From DASXKD01 sp963762735 (GTDB lineage Bacteria > Actinomycetota > Actinomycetes > Streptosporangiales > Streptosporangiaceae), in contig CAVXMG010000005.1 of NCBI GenBank assembly GCA_963762735.1, positions 186,001 to 250,000 on the forward strand: DNA of 64,000 nucleotides. The letters run 5' to 3'. The notes beneath the pieces are model-generated. The model saw only the letters and a list, made by a program, of their open reading frames with translations, was not told where the DNA came from and ran no database searches. Position 1 is the first letter of the stretch, and the number at the start of each line of letters is the position of its first letter. A program made the translations under genes and the position numbers. Of the stretch, positions 45,520 to 53,771 are shown one piece after another.

Positions 45520-46502
45520 CCACGGCGGCAGACATGACCACCCAAACCGCTACCCGGGCGGGAACACCCTCCGCTAGTGCGGTCGTCGTGACGGGACTGC
45601 GCAGGAGCTATGGCGCCGTGCAGGCCGTGCGCGGAGTGAGCTTCACCGTCGAGCACGGGGAGATCTTCGCGCTGCTCGGGCCGAACGGCGCCGGCAAGAC
45701 CACCATCCTGGAGATCCTCGAGGGATTCCGCACCCGAGACGCCGGGTGGGTCGACGTGCTCGGCATCGATCCCGGCGACCGGTCCGAAGGCCGGGCGCTG
45801 CGCGAGCGGATCGGGCTGGTGCTGCAAGACATCGCGGTCGAGCCCTACCTCACGGTCCGGGAGACGATCGCCCGTAACGCCGGTTACTACCCGGCGCCAC
45901 GGGATGTGGGTGAGGTGATCGGCCTGGTCGGCCTGGCCGGGCAGGAGCGGAAGAAGGTCCGCAACCTGTCCGGCGGCCAGAAGCGGCGCCTGGACCTGGC
46001 ACTGGGGCTGGTCGGTAACCCGGACCTGCTGTTTCTCGACGAGCCGACGACCGGGTTCGACCCGAACGCGCGCCGGGACGCATGGGAATTCGTGCGCAAT
46101 CTGCGCGGCGCGGGGACCACCATCATGCTCACCACCCACTACATGGACGAGGCCCAGGCCCTCGCCGACCGGGTGGCAGTGATCTCCGACGGCCAGATCG
46201 TGGCCGAAGGGACACCGGCCACCATCGGCGGACGCGACACCGCCCGGACCCGCATCCATTTCGCCCTGCCCGAGGGATACACGATCGCCGACCTGCCCGT
46301 CGACGCCACGCCGGCCGACGGCCTGGTCACCGTGCAGACAGCGGAGCCGACCGGAACGCTGCACCAGCTGACCGGCTGGGCCCTGCGACACGGCACGGTG
46401 CTCGGCCAGCTCACAGTCGACCGGCCAAGCCTAGAAGACATCTACCTGCGCCTGACCGACCATGGCGCACCCGAGCACGCGATGGAAAGGAGCACACGGT
46501 GA
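45516..46502 (+). CDS. ABC transporter ATP-binding protein
   Basis: 328 residues if it starts at GTG 45516, which overlaps the YceI stop (GTGA). GTG 45504 (close to GGAGG at 45,495) and ATG 45534 are alternatives. Walker A LLGPNGAGKTTILEILEGF, signature NLSGGQKRRLDLALGLV, Walker B LLFLDEPTTGFDP, H-loop TTHYMDEAQALADRV. The C-terminal DRPSLEDIYLRLTDHGAPE fits DrrA-type drug exporters. It overlaps the permease by 4 nt. Confidence 0.9.
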   Translation: MTTAADMTTQTATRAGTPSASAVVVTGLRRSYGAVQAVRGVSFTVEHGEIFALLGPNGAGKTTILEILEGFRTRDAGWVDVLGIDPGDRSEGRALRERIGLVLQDIAVEPYLTVRETIARNAGYYPAPRDVGEVIGLVGLAGQERKKVRNLSGGQKRRLDLALGLVGNPDLLFLDEPTTGFDPNARRDAWEFVRNLRGAGTTIMLTTHYMDEAQALADRVAVISDGQIVAEGTPATIGGRDTARTRIHFALPEGYTIADLPVDATPADGLVTVQTAEPTGTLHQLTGWALRHGTVLGQLTVDRPSLEDIYLRLTDHGAPEHAMERSTR

Positions 46503-47284
46503 GCATCACCACCGCCCACCCGGCCCCGCGCCGTGACCGCGGCCTGCTGTGGCACCAGGTCCGCTACGAGCAGCTGTCGTTCTGGCGCAACCCGCAAAGC
46601 GCGTTCTTCACATTCCTCTTCCCCGTCGTGCTGATCACGGTCTTCGGCACGCTATTCCACGGCGGCAGCGGCAGCTCGTATTTCTACGGGCTGTCTGCCC
46701 TGCAGTACTACGTGCCGACGATCGCCGCGCTGTCGGTGCTGGGCTCCTGCTACAGCCAGCTGGCGATCGTGCTTGCGATGCGGCGCCAGGACGGCATGCT
46801 CAAACGAGTCCGGGCCACACCGCTGCCCGCCTGGGCCTATTTCCTCGGGCTGCTGGCGCACTGCATCATGATCAGCGCCGTCGATGTCGCGCTCATCGCC
46901 GGCATCGGCGCCCTGTTCGGGGTACCGCTGCCCACCGACTGGCCCGCGATCGCGCTGGCGCTGGTGCTCGGCGCGGCCAGTTTCTGCGCCCTCGGTGTCG
47001 CGGTGGCCTCCCTCATCCGCAACGCCGAAGCCGCACCGGCGGTCGTGCAGCTCGTCCTGTTCCCGCTGCTCTTCATCTCCGGCACCTACATGCCAATCCA
47101 CTCCGATGTCTTGAACCGCATCTCCGGCGCCCTGCCGGTGCGGCCGTTCAACCAGGCCCTGCTCGGCCCGTTCGCCCAGCACACCGGGTTCGACTGGCAC
47201 GACCTCGCCGTCCTGGCCGCCTGGGGCGCCACAGGCGCGTTCATCGCCATCCGCCGCTTCCGCTGGAACCCAAGACCGCAATGA
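46499..47284 (+). CDS. ABC-2 type permease
   Basis: 261 residues from GTG 46499. Six membrane segments: NPQSAFFTFLFPVVLITVFG, YVPTIAALSVLGSCYSQLAI, AHCIMISAVDVALIAGIGAL, AIALALVLGAASFCALGVAV, QLVLFPLLFISGTYMPIHSD and a last helix, with the DrrB-like RRQDGMLKRVRATPLPAWAY loop. It forms an exporter with the preceding ATPase. Substrate unknown; daunorubicin-resistance relatives export hydrophobic compounds. Confidence 0.9.
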   Translation: MSITTAHPAPRRDRGLLWHQVRYEQLSFWRNPQSAFFTFLFPVVLITVFGTLFHGGSGSSYFYGLSALQYYVPTIAALSVLGSCYSQLAIVLAMRRQDGMLKRVRATPLPAWAYFLGLLAHCIMISAVDVALIAGIGALFGVPLPTDWPAIALALVLGAASFCALGVAVASLIRNAEAAPAVVQLVLFPLLFISGTYMPIHSDVLNRISGALPVRPFNQALLGPFAQHTGFDWHDLAVLAAWGATGAFIAIRRFRWNPRPQ

Positions 47285-47311
47285 CCGCAGCCACATACCC
47301 GGAGGTGCGCA

Positions 47312-47515
47312 ATGTGCCCACACCGGCCCTCGTGCCCACCCGCTGACCGTCCGGACCGCGGCGCAGCCCATACCGTTGCCTTCCACCCCGAGCAAGGCTG
47401 GAGCCTGCTCTGTAACGGAGTGATCGTCTTCGACGACATGGGTGAAATCCTGCCCGACGGCCAGGTGATTCCTCCGCACCATCTGACCCACCACCAACTG
47501 CCTGCTGCCGCGTGA
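47312..47515 (+). CDS. DUF5999 family small protein
   Basis: 67 residues from ATG 47312, with GGAGG upstream (spacer about 7). MCPHRPSCPPADRPDRGAAH followed by HPEQGWSLLCNGVIVFDDMG and EILPDGQVIPPHHL is the DUF5999 pattern found in Streptomyces and relatives. The N-terminal Cys-x-His-x4-Cys suggests metal binding. Function unknown. It lies 27 bp after the permease gene and probably belongs to the same operon. Confidence 0.85.
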   Translation: MCPHRPSCPPADRPDRGAAHTVAFHPEQGWSLLCNGVIVFDDMGEILPDGQVIPPHHLTHHQLPAAA

Positions 47516-47552
47516 TAACGCAGGAGAATGAGCCAATGCATGCGGCGCCGGA

Positions 47553-47720
47553 GTGCGGCTCGGACTTGTCGAGGAGGATGCGACTCTCGCTGTGGAGCCC
47601 GGTGCAGTGGTCTTCCCGAGCATCGCCCCTGGCCGCAGCCTGATCGACATCTCTTCGAACCACAACGTCCCCATGACCCGGTCCGCTGACCTCGCCGCGA
47701 TCATCCTCGACCTGGTATGA
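47553..47720 (+). CDS. Short conserved-looking fragment, 55 aa
   Basis: A frame from GTG 47553 reads LGLVEEDATLAVEPGAVVFP then SIAPGRSLIDISSNHNVPMT and ends DLAAIILDLV. Coding character is good but the start is poor: the only well-placed SD (CAGGAG) serves an ATG in another frame at 47,536. It is probably the end of a gene broken by one indel. Family not recognised. Confidence 0.35.
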   Translation: MRLGLVEEDATLAVEPGAVVFPSIAPGRSLIDISSNHNVPMTRSADLAAIILDLV

Positions 47721-47780
47721 GACCGAGCTAAGACGTCGGTCAGAAACGTTGATTGGTTCCAATCCCCGGAAGGAGTTGCT

Positions 47781-47870
47781 ATGCAAAGTCCTGAAGCCCC
47801 GGCCATCAGGGAGATCGTCGTAGCGGACAAGAGGGCTGGACCTTACGGCATCGCGGCCGGCCCGACGGTG
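47781..47870 (+). pseudogene. N-terminal fragment resembling streptogramin lyase (Vgb) repeats
   Basis: ATG 47781 follows AAGGAG with a 5-nt spacer. IREIVVADKRAGPYGIAAGP matches the first blade motif of Vgb-like beta propellers (E-F-x-V-P-x-x-x-x-x-P-Y-G-I-x-x-G-P-D). Similarity stops after about 30 residues. The start signals are intact, so a truncated peptide may still be made. Confidence 0.4.
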
Positions 47871-47974
47871 CTCTCTGGGTGGCTCTTGAGACGGGAAGGG
47901 TCGCGTGGGTGGCACCGTAGCCTCCGGGCAGAAGTCAGTGCCGAGCACGCTGGTCTCGGCGCGCTCCTTGTCCG

Positions 47975-48014
47975 GGCGGAATATCCCGCGGCAGGCTCCG
48001 GGCACGAAAGTGCC
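47975..48014 (-). promoter_or_regulatory. Partial island upstream element, copy D
   Basis: On the minus strand: palindrome GGCACTTTCGTGCC (48,014-48,001), 18-nt gap and ATTCCGCC (47,982-47,975). The downstream blocks GGGTGACG and TAGCGT are absent. It lies just past the stop of the MalT-like regulator. The exact palindrome identity with copy B suggests a decoy, autoregulatory or relic site. Confidence 0.55.
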
Positions 48015-48038
48015 GTCCGATGGGCTACGGCCGCCGCG

Positions 48039-50807
48039 TTAACGGATCAGGCCGAGCTCCCGCGCGCGGGCCACGGCCTCGGTGCGGTTGGCCGCGCCGA
48101 GCTTGTCCATTACGTGGCTGACGTGCTTTTTGACAGTATCGAGGGTTACAACAAGCTTGCTGGCGATGGCCTGGTTCGATTTCCCTGTGGCCAGCATGCC
48201 CAGCACCTCCAGCTCACGGGCGGTGAGCGCTTCGGCCAGGCCTGGCACCGCGGCTGAGCCGCGCCCGCGATCCTGCACGGCGTGCTCTGCGCCAACGGAT
48301 CGCAGGAGCCGGGCCAGGCAGCCGAGCGGGACTCCCGCAGCGTCCTGGCTGGACCGCTGGGTGGCGACCAGCTGGTGCAGCAGTGCGGCCATCGGCGGCC
48401 CTTCGTCGGTGAAGACCCGGACATAACCCTGCGGGCAGGCCAAGGTGAGCGCCCGGGCCAGGGCGGCCACCGCGGCGGCCTCCTGGCCGCTGGCCGCCAG
48501 CGCCAGTGCCCGCAGCGCGCCGGCCTCGATGAGGCTGCCAGTTCGGTCCTGCGCGGCCGCCGCCGCGTGCAGCCGGTCCAACAACGAGAGCGCCGGGCCG
48601 GGCCGGTCCTGGGCGAGCAGCACGCGGGCCAGCACCAGATATTCCGGCTCCCGGGCGTAGTCGGGCTCGTCGTCCACCCCGAGGCCGCGCTGCTCCACCC
48701 AGCAGGCAGCGCCGACGAGGTCGCCCTGGGCCAGCAGCAGCCGTGCCCGCTGCGCCGGAACTGGGTTGAGCAAGCCGGGCGGGCCTGGTGCAGCCTGCAT
48801 GGCCTCGCCGACCGCCGCCCTGGCCCCGGCCGGATCACCGGTGGCCTGCCGGATCCATGCCAGCGTCGCCAAGCCGGTGGCCAGCGGCGGGGTGTAGACA
48901 GACTGGCGGCACAGCGCGATGCCCTCGGTGACGTGCCGGAGCGCCGCGTCGAGCTCGTCCCGCTGGTAGGCCAGCTCGGCCAGGCCCACATACGCCGGGC
49001 CAGCGGCCGGCGGCGGTCCGCCAGGCACGGTGGTCATCTCCAGTACCTGTTGACAGGTCCGGGCAGAGGCGTCCAAGCGCCCCTGGGCGAGCTGGACCTG
49101 ACTGAGTTCATAGCCGCCCCATGCTGCCACGGCGAGCAGGCCGGCCGCCCGCCACCAGGCGACCCTGTGCCCCAACGCCTGCTCGGCTTCCCTGAGGCGG
49201 CCACGGAGCCAGTCGGCCATGGCCAGGTTCCACCGGATGACGAAGTCCAGCGTCTGCCCGCCCTCGCCGAGCTCGGCCAGGGCCTGTGAGGCCAGTGTGG
49301 CCGTGGCCTCGGCGTCACCACGAAGATAGGCCAGGTAGCTGCGGCAGAGCGCATCCAGCGCGGGGATGTCTCCTAGGATGCTCGCAGCTCGGCCGACACT
49401 AGGCTCGAACGGCTCCTCGGCCGCACCCGCGGGCACCCGTCCGGCCGCGTCGAGCAACTGTTCTACCTGCTCCACACGGCCGCTATGTGCTTCCAGGAAA
49501 GCCTGCGCCAGCAATAGCCGGGGGCGGGACCGGGCCAGGTCATCGGGGAGCGCCGAGATCCACCGCTGAATCGTCGCCCCTTCGCCGCGCAACCGGAAGG
49601 TAGCGTCGAAGTGCCGCTCGATCAGCCGTGCGGCCCAGGTCATTTCGCCGGCGGCTACCGCGTGCCGGATCGCGTCGTCGGCCAGCCCGTGCTCATCGCA
49701 CCAAGCGGCGGCGTTGCGGTGTAGCTGCGCCCGCCGGGCGGGCTGTTCGTGCTGCAGGCGTACGCGGAGCAGGTCGGCGAACAGGTGGTGGTAGCGCCAC
49801 CAGCCGCGCACCTCGTCCAGCGGCACCAGGAACAGTCCCGCCCGCTCTACCTGCTCCAACAGCGCCTGGCTGCCGGGCCGGCCGGTGACCGCGTCGCACA
49901 GCGAGCCGGACAGCCGCTCCAGCACCGAGGTCTCCAGCAGGAAGGCGCGTACCTGCTCGCCCTGCCGCTCGAGCACCTCCTCGGCCAGATAATCCAGGAC
50001 ATAGCGGTGGCTGCCGGTGAACGCCGCCACGAACGCGGCCACATCGGCCTGGCCGCGCAGCGATAGGCCGGCTAGCTGCAGCCCGGCCGCCCATCCCTCG
50101 GTGCGCGCCGCCAGCGCCGCCACCGCCGCGTCGGGTAGGTCAGTACCTGCCGCTTCACGCAGCATGGCCGCTGCCTCGTCGCCGGTGAACCGCAGCTCGG
50201 CGGCCCGCAGCTCGGCCAGCTGCCCGCGGGCCCGCAACCGCGCCAGTGCCAGCGGCGGGTCGGCGCGGCTGGCCAGCACTGGGTGCAGCCCCGGCGGCAG
50301 GTGCTCCAGCAGGAAGCCCACCGACGTATGCACCGGCTGGGAGCCGACCAGATGGTAGTCATCCAGCACCAGCGGCACCTCGCCTGCCTCAGGCCGGGCG
50401 GTCAGCTCGTTGATCAGCGCCGTCACCAGTCCCTCGAACGATGACGGTGGCGGCGGGCCGAGCAGCGGGGCCAGCCGCTCGCCGATACCTGGGCACACCC
50501 CATCCAGTGCGGCCACCGCGTGGCGCCAGAACCGGGCCGGGTCGTTGTCGCCCTCATCCAGCGACAGCCAGGCCACCGGCCGCTGGGCGCGCCGTGCCCA
50601 GTCGGCCAGCAGGGCCGTTTTGCCGGATCCGGCCGGGGCACAGACCAGCACGAGGCCCCGTCCCAGCCCTTCATCGAGCCGGTCCGCCAGCCGCGGGCGG
50701 GGCACGGAACCCGGCCGCGGGCCAGGCACGTGCAGCTTGGTAGCCAGCAGCACATCCCGCTCGGCTGCCGCAACCTCCGCTCCGGCCGCCGCGGGCCGCT
50801 CAGTCAC
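48039..50807 (-). CDS. MalT-like LuxR-family regulator (LAL type)
   Basis: 922 residues from GTG 50807 (the conserved start VLLATKLHVPGPRPGSVPRP follows about 20 residues later; an ATG at 50867 is possible). Walker A VCAPAGSGKTALLADWARRA, Walker B EVPLVLDDYHLVGSQPVHTS, and FRLRGEGATIQRWISALPDD leading into TPR-like repeats typical of MalT. The C-terminal DNA-binding domain is LTARELEVLGMLATGKSNQA with the recognition helix VVTLDTVKKHVSHVMDKLGA. ATP- and ligand-dependent activator of unknown signal. It is divergent from the small-protein operon that carries upstream-element copy C, so it is the prime candidate to bind that element. Confidence 0.9.
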   Translation of the reverse strand: MTERPAAAGAEVAAAERDVLLATKLHVPGPRPGSVPRPRLADRLDEGLGRGLVLVCAPAGSGKTALLADWARRAQRPVAWLSLDEGDNDPARFWRHAVAALDGVCPGIGERLAPLLGPPPPSSFEGLVTALINELTARPEAGEVPLVLDDYHLVGSQPVHTSVGFLLEHLPPGLHPVLASRADPPLALARLRARGQLAELRAAELRFTGDEAAAMLREAAGTDLPDAAVAALAARTEGWAAGLQLAGLSLRGQADVAAFVAAFTGSHRYVLDYLAEEVLERQGEQVRAFLLETSVLERLSGSLCDAVTGRPGSQALLEQVERAGLFLVPLDEVRGWWRYHHLFADLLRVRLQHEQPARRAQLHRNAAAWCDEHGLADDAIRHAVAAGEMTWAARLIERHFDATFRLRGEGATIQRWISALPDDLARSRPRLLLAQAFLEAHSGRVEQVEQLLDAAGRVPAGAAEEPFEPSVGRAASILGDIPALDALCRSYLAYLRGDAEATATLASQALAELGEGGQTLDFVIRWNLAMADWLRGRLREAEQALGHRVAWWRAAGLLAVAAWGGYELSQVQLAQGRLDASARTCQQVLEMTTVPGGPPPAAGPAYVGLAELAYQRDELDAALRHVTEGIALCRQSVYTPPLATGLATLAWIRQATGDPAGARAAVGEAMQAAPGPPGLLNPVPAQRARLLLAQGDLVGAACWVEQRGLGVDDEPDYAREPEYLVLARVLLAQDRPGPALSLLDRLHAAAAAQDRTGSLIEAGALRALALAASGQEAAAVAALARALTLACPQGYVRVFTDEGPPMAALLHQLVATQRSSQDAAGVPLGCLARLLRSVGAEHAVQDRGRGSAAVPGLAEALTARELEVLGMLATGKSNQAIASKLVVTLDTVKKHVSHVMDKLGAANRTEAVARARELGLIR

Positions 50808-51207
50808 CGCTGACCTGCACGCCCACCGCCTCCAGCGATCCGTCGTGCCGCTGCTGGGTAGGCCCATCGTAGTCGCCGGCTGGCCGGCGCGCTCGCGTCC
50901 GGCTCCCGCATCCAAACGCGACCGGTCGTCCCCGGCATCCCCCGGACATTTCTCGTGCCACCACACACGACCGGGCAGGAGCCCGTTACGGGCGGCCGGC
51001 GCGAGAGTGCAGCCACGGTTTTGCGCAAGAAGCCGGCACTACCACACGCCGACGGCGCTGCCAGTCCCCAGCACCGGGCTGAGCGGCACTTTAGTGCCCG
51101 CTGCCGCTACGAAGATTCCACCCTGCAGGGCACCTTCGGGTGACGTCCTGCCCATGGGGCGCTTCGTAACGTGCAGGACAGAAACAGGCACCGACAGGAG
51201 CGATGGA
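50808..51207. other. Divergent intergenic region of the LAL regulator
   Basis: 400 bp without a gene I can support. It holds upstream-element copy C at 51,085-51,172 and must carry the promoter of the regulator gene. Confidence 0.5.
51085..51172 (+). promoter_or_regulatory. Conserved island upstream element, copy C
   Basis: Palindrome GGCACTTTAGTGCC (51,085), 16-nt gap, ATTCCACC (51,115), CACCTTCGGGTGACG (GGGTGACG at 51,138) and TAACGT (51,167). Followed, as in copy B, by GTGC-AGGACAGAAA and, after about 35 nt, a start codon. Confidence 0.78.
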
Positions 51208-51306
51208 ATGGCAGTTCTCAATCCCGGCTACGGCAAGACCAGCATCAGCGTCACGAGCAGCTCGCCGGGGGCGCCGGCTGGCCCGCGGGCGGGTGGGCGG
51301 GCGTGA
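51208..51306 (+). CDS. 32-residue peptide, first of the small-protein operon
   Basis: ATG 51208 with AGGAG at a 9-nt distance. Product MAVLNPGYGKTSISVTSSSP followed by 12 Gly/Ala/Pro/Arg residues. Its stop overlaps the next start (GTGA). It is the first reading frame after upstream-element copy C. No family recognised. Confidence 0.5.
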   Translation: MAVLNPGYGKTSISVTSSSPGAPAGPRAGGRA

Positions 51307-51524
51307 GTGGCTCGAGATCGCTGGCGCATTACGAGATCCGCGTCGAGGGGGTCCTCGACGAGCGGTGGATGTCCTGGTTCGAGGGCCTCCAGGTCAAGAG
51401 CGAGGGCAAGCAGACAATCATTTCCGGGCCGCTGACTGATCAGCCAGCGCTGCATGGGGTGCTGGCAAAAGTGCGTGACCTCGGGCTATGCCTGATCTCG
51501 GTGCGCCGGCTGGGGCCCAGATGA
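51303..51524 (+). CDS. Small conserved actinobacterial protein, 73 aa
   Basis: GTG 51303, overlapping the preceding stop. LAHYEIRVEGVLDERWMSWF, EGLQVKSEGKQTIISGPLTD then QPALHGVLAKVRDLGLCLIS give a compact alpha/beta fold of about 70 residues. I recall this type from actinobacterial genomes, often beside LuxR regulators, but have no name for it. The pattern (dimeric-sized strands and one helix) suggests a small regulatory or sensor protein; function unknown. Confidence 0.75.
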   Translation: MSGSRSLAHYEIRVEGVLDERWMSWFEGLQVKSEGKQTIISGPLTDQPALHGVLAKVRDLGLCLISVRRLGPR

Positions 51525-51727
51525 AGCCGGAAAGGCAACCCCGCGATGAGGCGCCGTCTCTGTACACCGCATCGCCAGCCCGTGATGCGGGACCTGCGGC
51601 CGCCCGGCCGGACCAAGCCCCGGCCCGGCCAGGGCGGCCGCTTCAAGGCAGTCCAGCCGCTAGTGATAACCGCCTGGGACATCACCAGTGCGCCCGCAGT
51701 CCCGACAGGAAAGGAGACCGCCTATGA
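51521..51727 (+). CDS. Possible 68-residue protein
   Basis: ATG 51521 overlaps the preceding stop (ATGA). Pro/Ala/Arg-rich product MKPERQPRDEAPSLYTASPA continuing low-complexity, overlapping the next start by 4 nt. The overlaps support translation; the composition does not suggest a fold. An overlapping frame from ATG 51546 is a weaker alternative. Confidence 0.4.
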   Translation: MKPERQPRDEAPSLYTASPARDAGPAAARPDQAPARPGRPLQGSPAASDNRLGHHQCARSPDRKGDRL

Positions 51728-51939
51728 GGCAAATCCGCATCGGCAGGCGCCGCACCGGACCGGCCAGCTGGCAGCAAACGCCACTGCGGCTCGACGCGCG
51801 CGACCCCGACATCGTTCACGCCCATCAGATCACCCGCCGTACCAGCGGCTCAGGGCCGCTAACAGGCCAAGGAGGACACCATGCACCCAGTGATGCTGCA
51901 ACAGCTCGCCCCCGAGCTCGTCCGCGAGATGATCGCTGA
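51724..51939 (+). CDS. Small basic protein, 71 aa
   Basis: ATG 51724 behind AAAGGAGA. MRQIRIGRRRTGPASWQQTP followed by LRLDARDPDIVHAHQITRRT reads like a small conserved actinobacterial protein. The C-terminal 20 residues overlap the next gene and are low-complexity. Unknown function. Confidence 0.5.
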   Translation: MRQIRIGRRRTGPASWQQTPLRLDARDPDIVHAHQITRRTSGSGPLTGQGGHHAPSDAATARPRARPRDDR

Positions 51940-52183
51940 CGCGGACGACGCGCGGCGGGCCCGTCAGGTGCGCCGCGCCCGGCGGTCACGAACACCGGCG
52001 CACATGACGCGGCCAGACCTGTCGCCCATGCACGCCGAACTGCAGCCAGCCTCAGCAAACACAGCGGCCGCTGCTGTCCCGGCCGCCGCCGACAGGCTCG
52101 GGCTTTCAGCTAATGGCGATCAGGGCCAGCCTGATGAGATCGCCTTCCGCCTGCCCAGCAGCACGGAGGTAGCGGTTCCATGA
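51881..52183 (+). CDS. Small protein, 100 aa
   Basis: ATG 51881 with AAGGAGG 6 nt upstream. MHPVMLQQLAPELVREMIAD followed by ADDARRARQVRRARRSRTPA: an N-terminal amphipathic helix and an Arg-rich helix, then an Ala/Pro tail ending RLPSSTEVAVP. The layout resembles small actinobacterial proteins made of one long charged helix. It overlaps the cupin gene by 4 nt, so translation is coupled. Confidence 0.6.
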   Translation: MHPVMLQQLAPELVREMIADADDARRARQVRRARRSRTPAHMTRPDLSPMHAELQPASANTAAAAVPAAADRLGLSANGDQGQPDEIAFRLPSSTEVAVP

Positions 52184-52740
52184 CTCACATCGATTCCGGT
52201 GACAGCGCTGCGGTACTCGTGCGGGCCGCGGACGCGGAGGTCATCGGCTTTCCACCGCAGACGGTCCGGCTGCTGGCCGATAGCGCCGCGACCGGCGGGC
52301 ACTTGAGCACCCAGCGGGTCACCCTGGCCGGCGGCGCCAATGGCGCCAATCCCCACCATCACGCGAGTTCGGCCGAGCTGTTCTACGTGCTGGGCGGGTC
52401 AGTTCAGCTGCTCGCCGGTGATCGCATCGTTGTTGCAAGCGAAGGAGACCTCGCGCTGGTGCCGCCGGGACTGCCGCACGCATTCGCGGCCGCCCAGGCG
52501 TCAGATGCCGATCTGCTGATCGTGATCACTCCTGGCGTTGAGCGATTCGAGTACTTCCGCCACCTGGCCAGGATCGCCACCCGCCAGCAGTCACCTGAGA
52601 GCCTGCTCGAGGTTCAGGCCCTCTACGACACCTTCTTCGACGACTGTCCCGCCTGGCGGCAAGCCCGCGGCGCCGGCAGGCCGGGTTCGTCAGACCAGCC
52701 AGGCCTTACCAACCATGCGCCATCTAGGGGGTTCCCGTGA
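52180..52740 (+). CDS. Cupin domain protein
   Basis: 186 residues from ATG 52180. One cupin barrel: HHHASSAELFYVLGGSVQLL carries the metal ligands (His-His-x6-Glu) and GDLALVPPGLPHAFAAAQAS the last His. The C-terminal helix region (HLARIATRQQSPESLLEVQA) is typical of small-molecule-binding cupins. Enzyme or binding protein; substrate unknown. It overlaps the DUF1772 gene by 4 nt. Confidence 0.88.
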   Translation: MTHIDSGDSAAVLVRAADAEVIGFPPQTVRLLADSAATGGHLSTQRVTLAGGANGANPHHHASSAELFYVLGGSVQLLAGDRIVVASEGDLALVPPGLPHAFAAAQASDADLLIVITPGVERFEYFRHLARIATRQQSPESLLEVQALYDTFFDDCPAWRQARGAGRPGSSDQPGLTNHAPSRGFP

Positions 52741-53210
52741 ACGCGTTCGCAACCATCGCCGCTCTCACCGGCGTCCTAGCCGCCGGGATCATCTACGGCA
52801 CCGATGTCTTCTGCGCCCTCGTGCAGCGGCCGGCACTTGCCCAGCTCGACGACGCCACCATGGCTGCGGCCATGGGCCGCGTGCACCAATATGGCGACCG
52901 AAGGCTGCCCGCCCCAGGAGTCATCGGCATCCTCGCCGCCGCCATTGCGACAGCGGCCGCGGCGGTCAGCGGATCGCCAGCCAGCGCGACCGCAGCAGGC
53001 ATCGCCCTGATCGCGACCTTCATCTGGCTGGGCCTCTACCTGCGCGTGGCCGCCCCGATCAACAAGGCGCTCACCGCAGCGGCTCTCGCCGGCGTGACTC
53101 CCGGCAACGCCCGGGCCCTGCAATCCCGCTGGGACAGCATCATCACCACCCGTGCGCTGCTGATGGCGGCAGCCGTCGCTGGCCTCGCCGTCAGCGCCGC
53201 AACGCACTAA
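52737..53210 (+). CDS. DUF1772/anthrone-oxygenase-like membrane protein
   Basis: 157 residues from GTG 52737. Four hydrophobic helices with IAALTGVLAAGIIYGTDVFC, VHQYGDRRLPAPGVIGILAA, AGIALIATFIWLGLYLRVAA and a C-terminal helix after LQSRWDSIITTRALLMAAAV. The conserved N-x-x-L..W-D arrangement (ARALQSRWD) is that of DUF1772, a family that includes polyketide anthrone oxygenases. Coupled to the cupin gene. Confidence 0.82.
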   Translation: MNAFATIAALTGVLAAGIIYGTDVFCALVQRPALAQLDDATMAAAMGRVHQYGDRRLPAPGVIGILAAAIATAAAAVSGSPASATAAGIALIATFIWLGLYLRVAAPINKALTAAALAGVTPGNARALQSRWDSIITTRALLMAAAVAGLAVSAATH

Positions 53211-53291
53211 CGCAGCAACTGGACGAGAACTCAAACAAAGTTCCTTACGGCACCGCGCTGTTTCCGGTGCCAGAAGATAGAAGGAAAAGCC

Positions 53292-53669
53292 ATGCTTGCC
53301 ACAGACATCGGTTACGTGCTCGCCGGATTGACCGCCGTGGGCATCATCGTCATCGGCGCACGATTCCTCATCGCTCCGACGGTGGCCGCCGCAGGCTACG
53401 GGATTGCTGCCGGGCACGATGGCGGAAACGCCGATCCCTATCTGTCCGTCAAAGGCGTCCGCGACATCGCCTCGGGCCTCATTGCCGTCATCCTGCTCAC
53501 TGCCCAGATGCCCCACGTCCTGGGCTGGTTCGAGCTGGCCGCCAGCACCATCCCCATCGGCGACGCCATCATCGTGCTGCGCCATGGCGGCCCTAAGGCC
53601 ACCGCCTACGGCGTGCACGGCGCGACGGCCATAGTGCTGCTGGCCACCGCCGCGCTCCTCTTCACCTGA
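53292..53669 (+). CDS. DUF4267 family membrane protein
   Basis: 125 residues from ATG 53292, with GAAGGAAA upstream. Four hydrophobic helices and the family motif NADPYLSVKGVRDIASGLIA. DUF4267 proteins are small membrane proteins of unknown function often found with short oxidoreductases. Separated by 81 bp from DUF1772; same strand, probably the same operon. Confidence 0.85.
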   Translation: MLATDIGYVLAGLTAVGIIVIGARFLIAPTVAAAGYGIAAGHDGGNADPYLSVKGVRDIASGLIAVILLTAQMPHVLGWFELAASTIPIGDAIIVLRHGGPKATAYGVHGATAIVLLATAALLFT

Positions 53670-53771
53670 CCTCGGGCCCGTCCCCGGGAATCATCGCTTG
53701 ACCCGCTCAGCTGTCAAGCGAGCCAACCGTTAAGGCTCATTACTGAAAATAAGAACCGTAAGGAACACGAA

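Noticed and set aside
46652..47830. Minus-strand ORF across the ABC permease and DUF5999 genes
   Set aside because: Antisense to two recognisable genes and without any domain.
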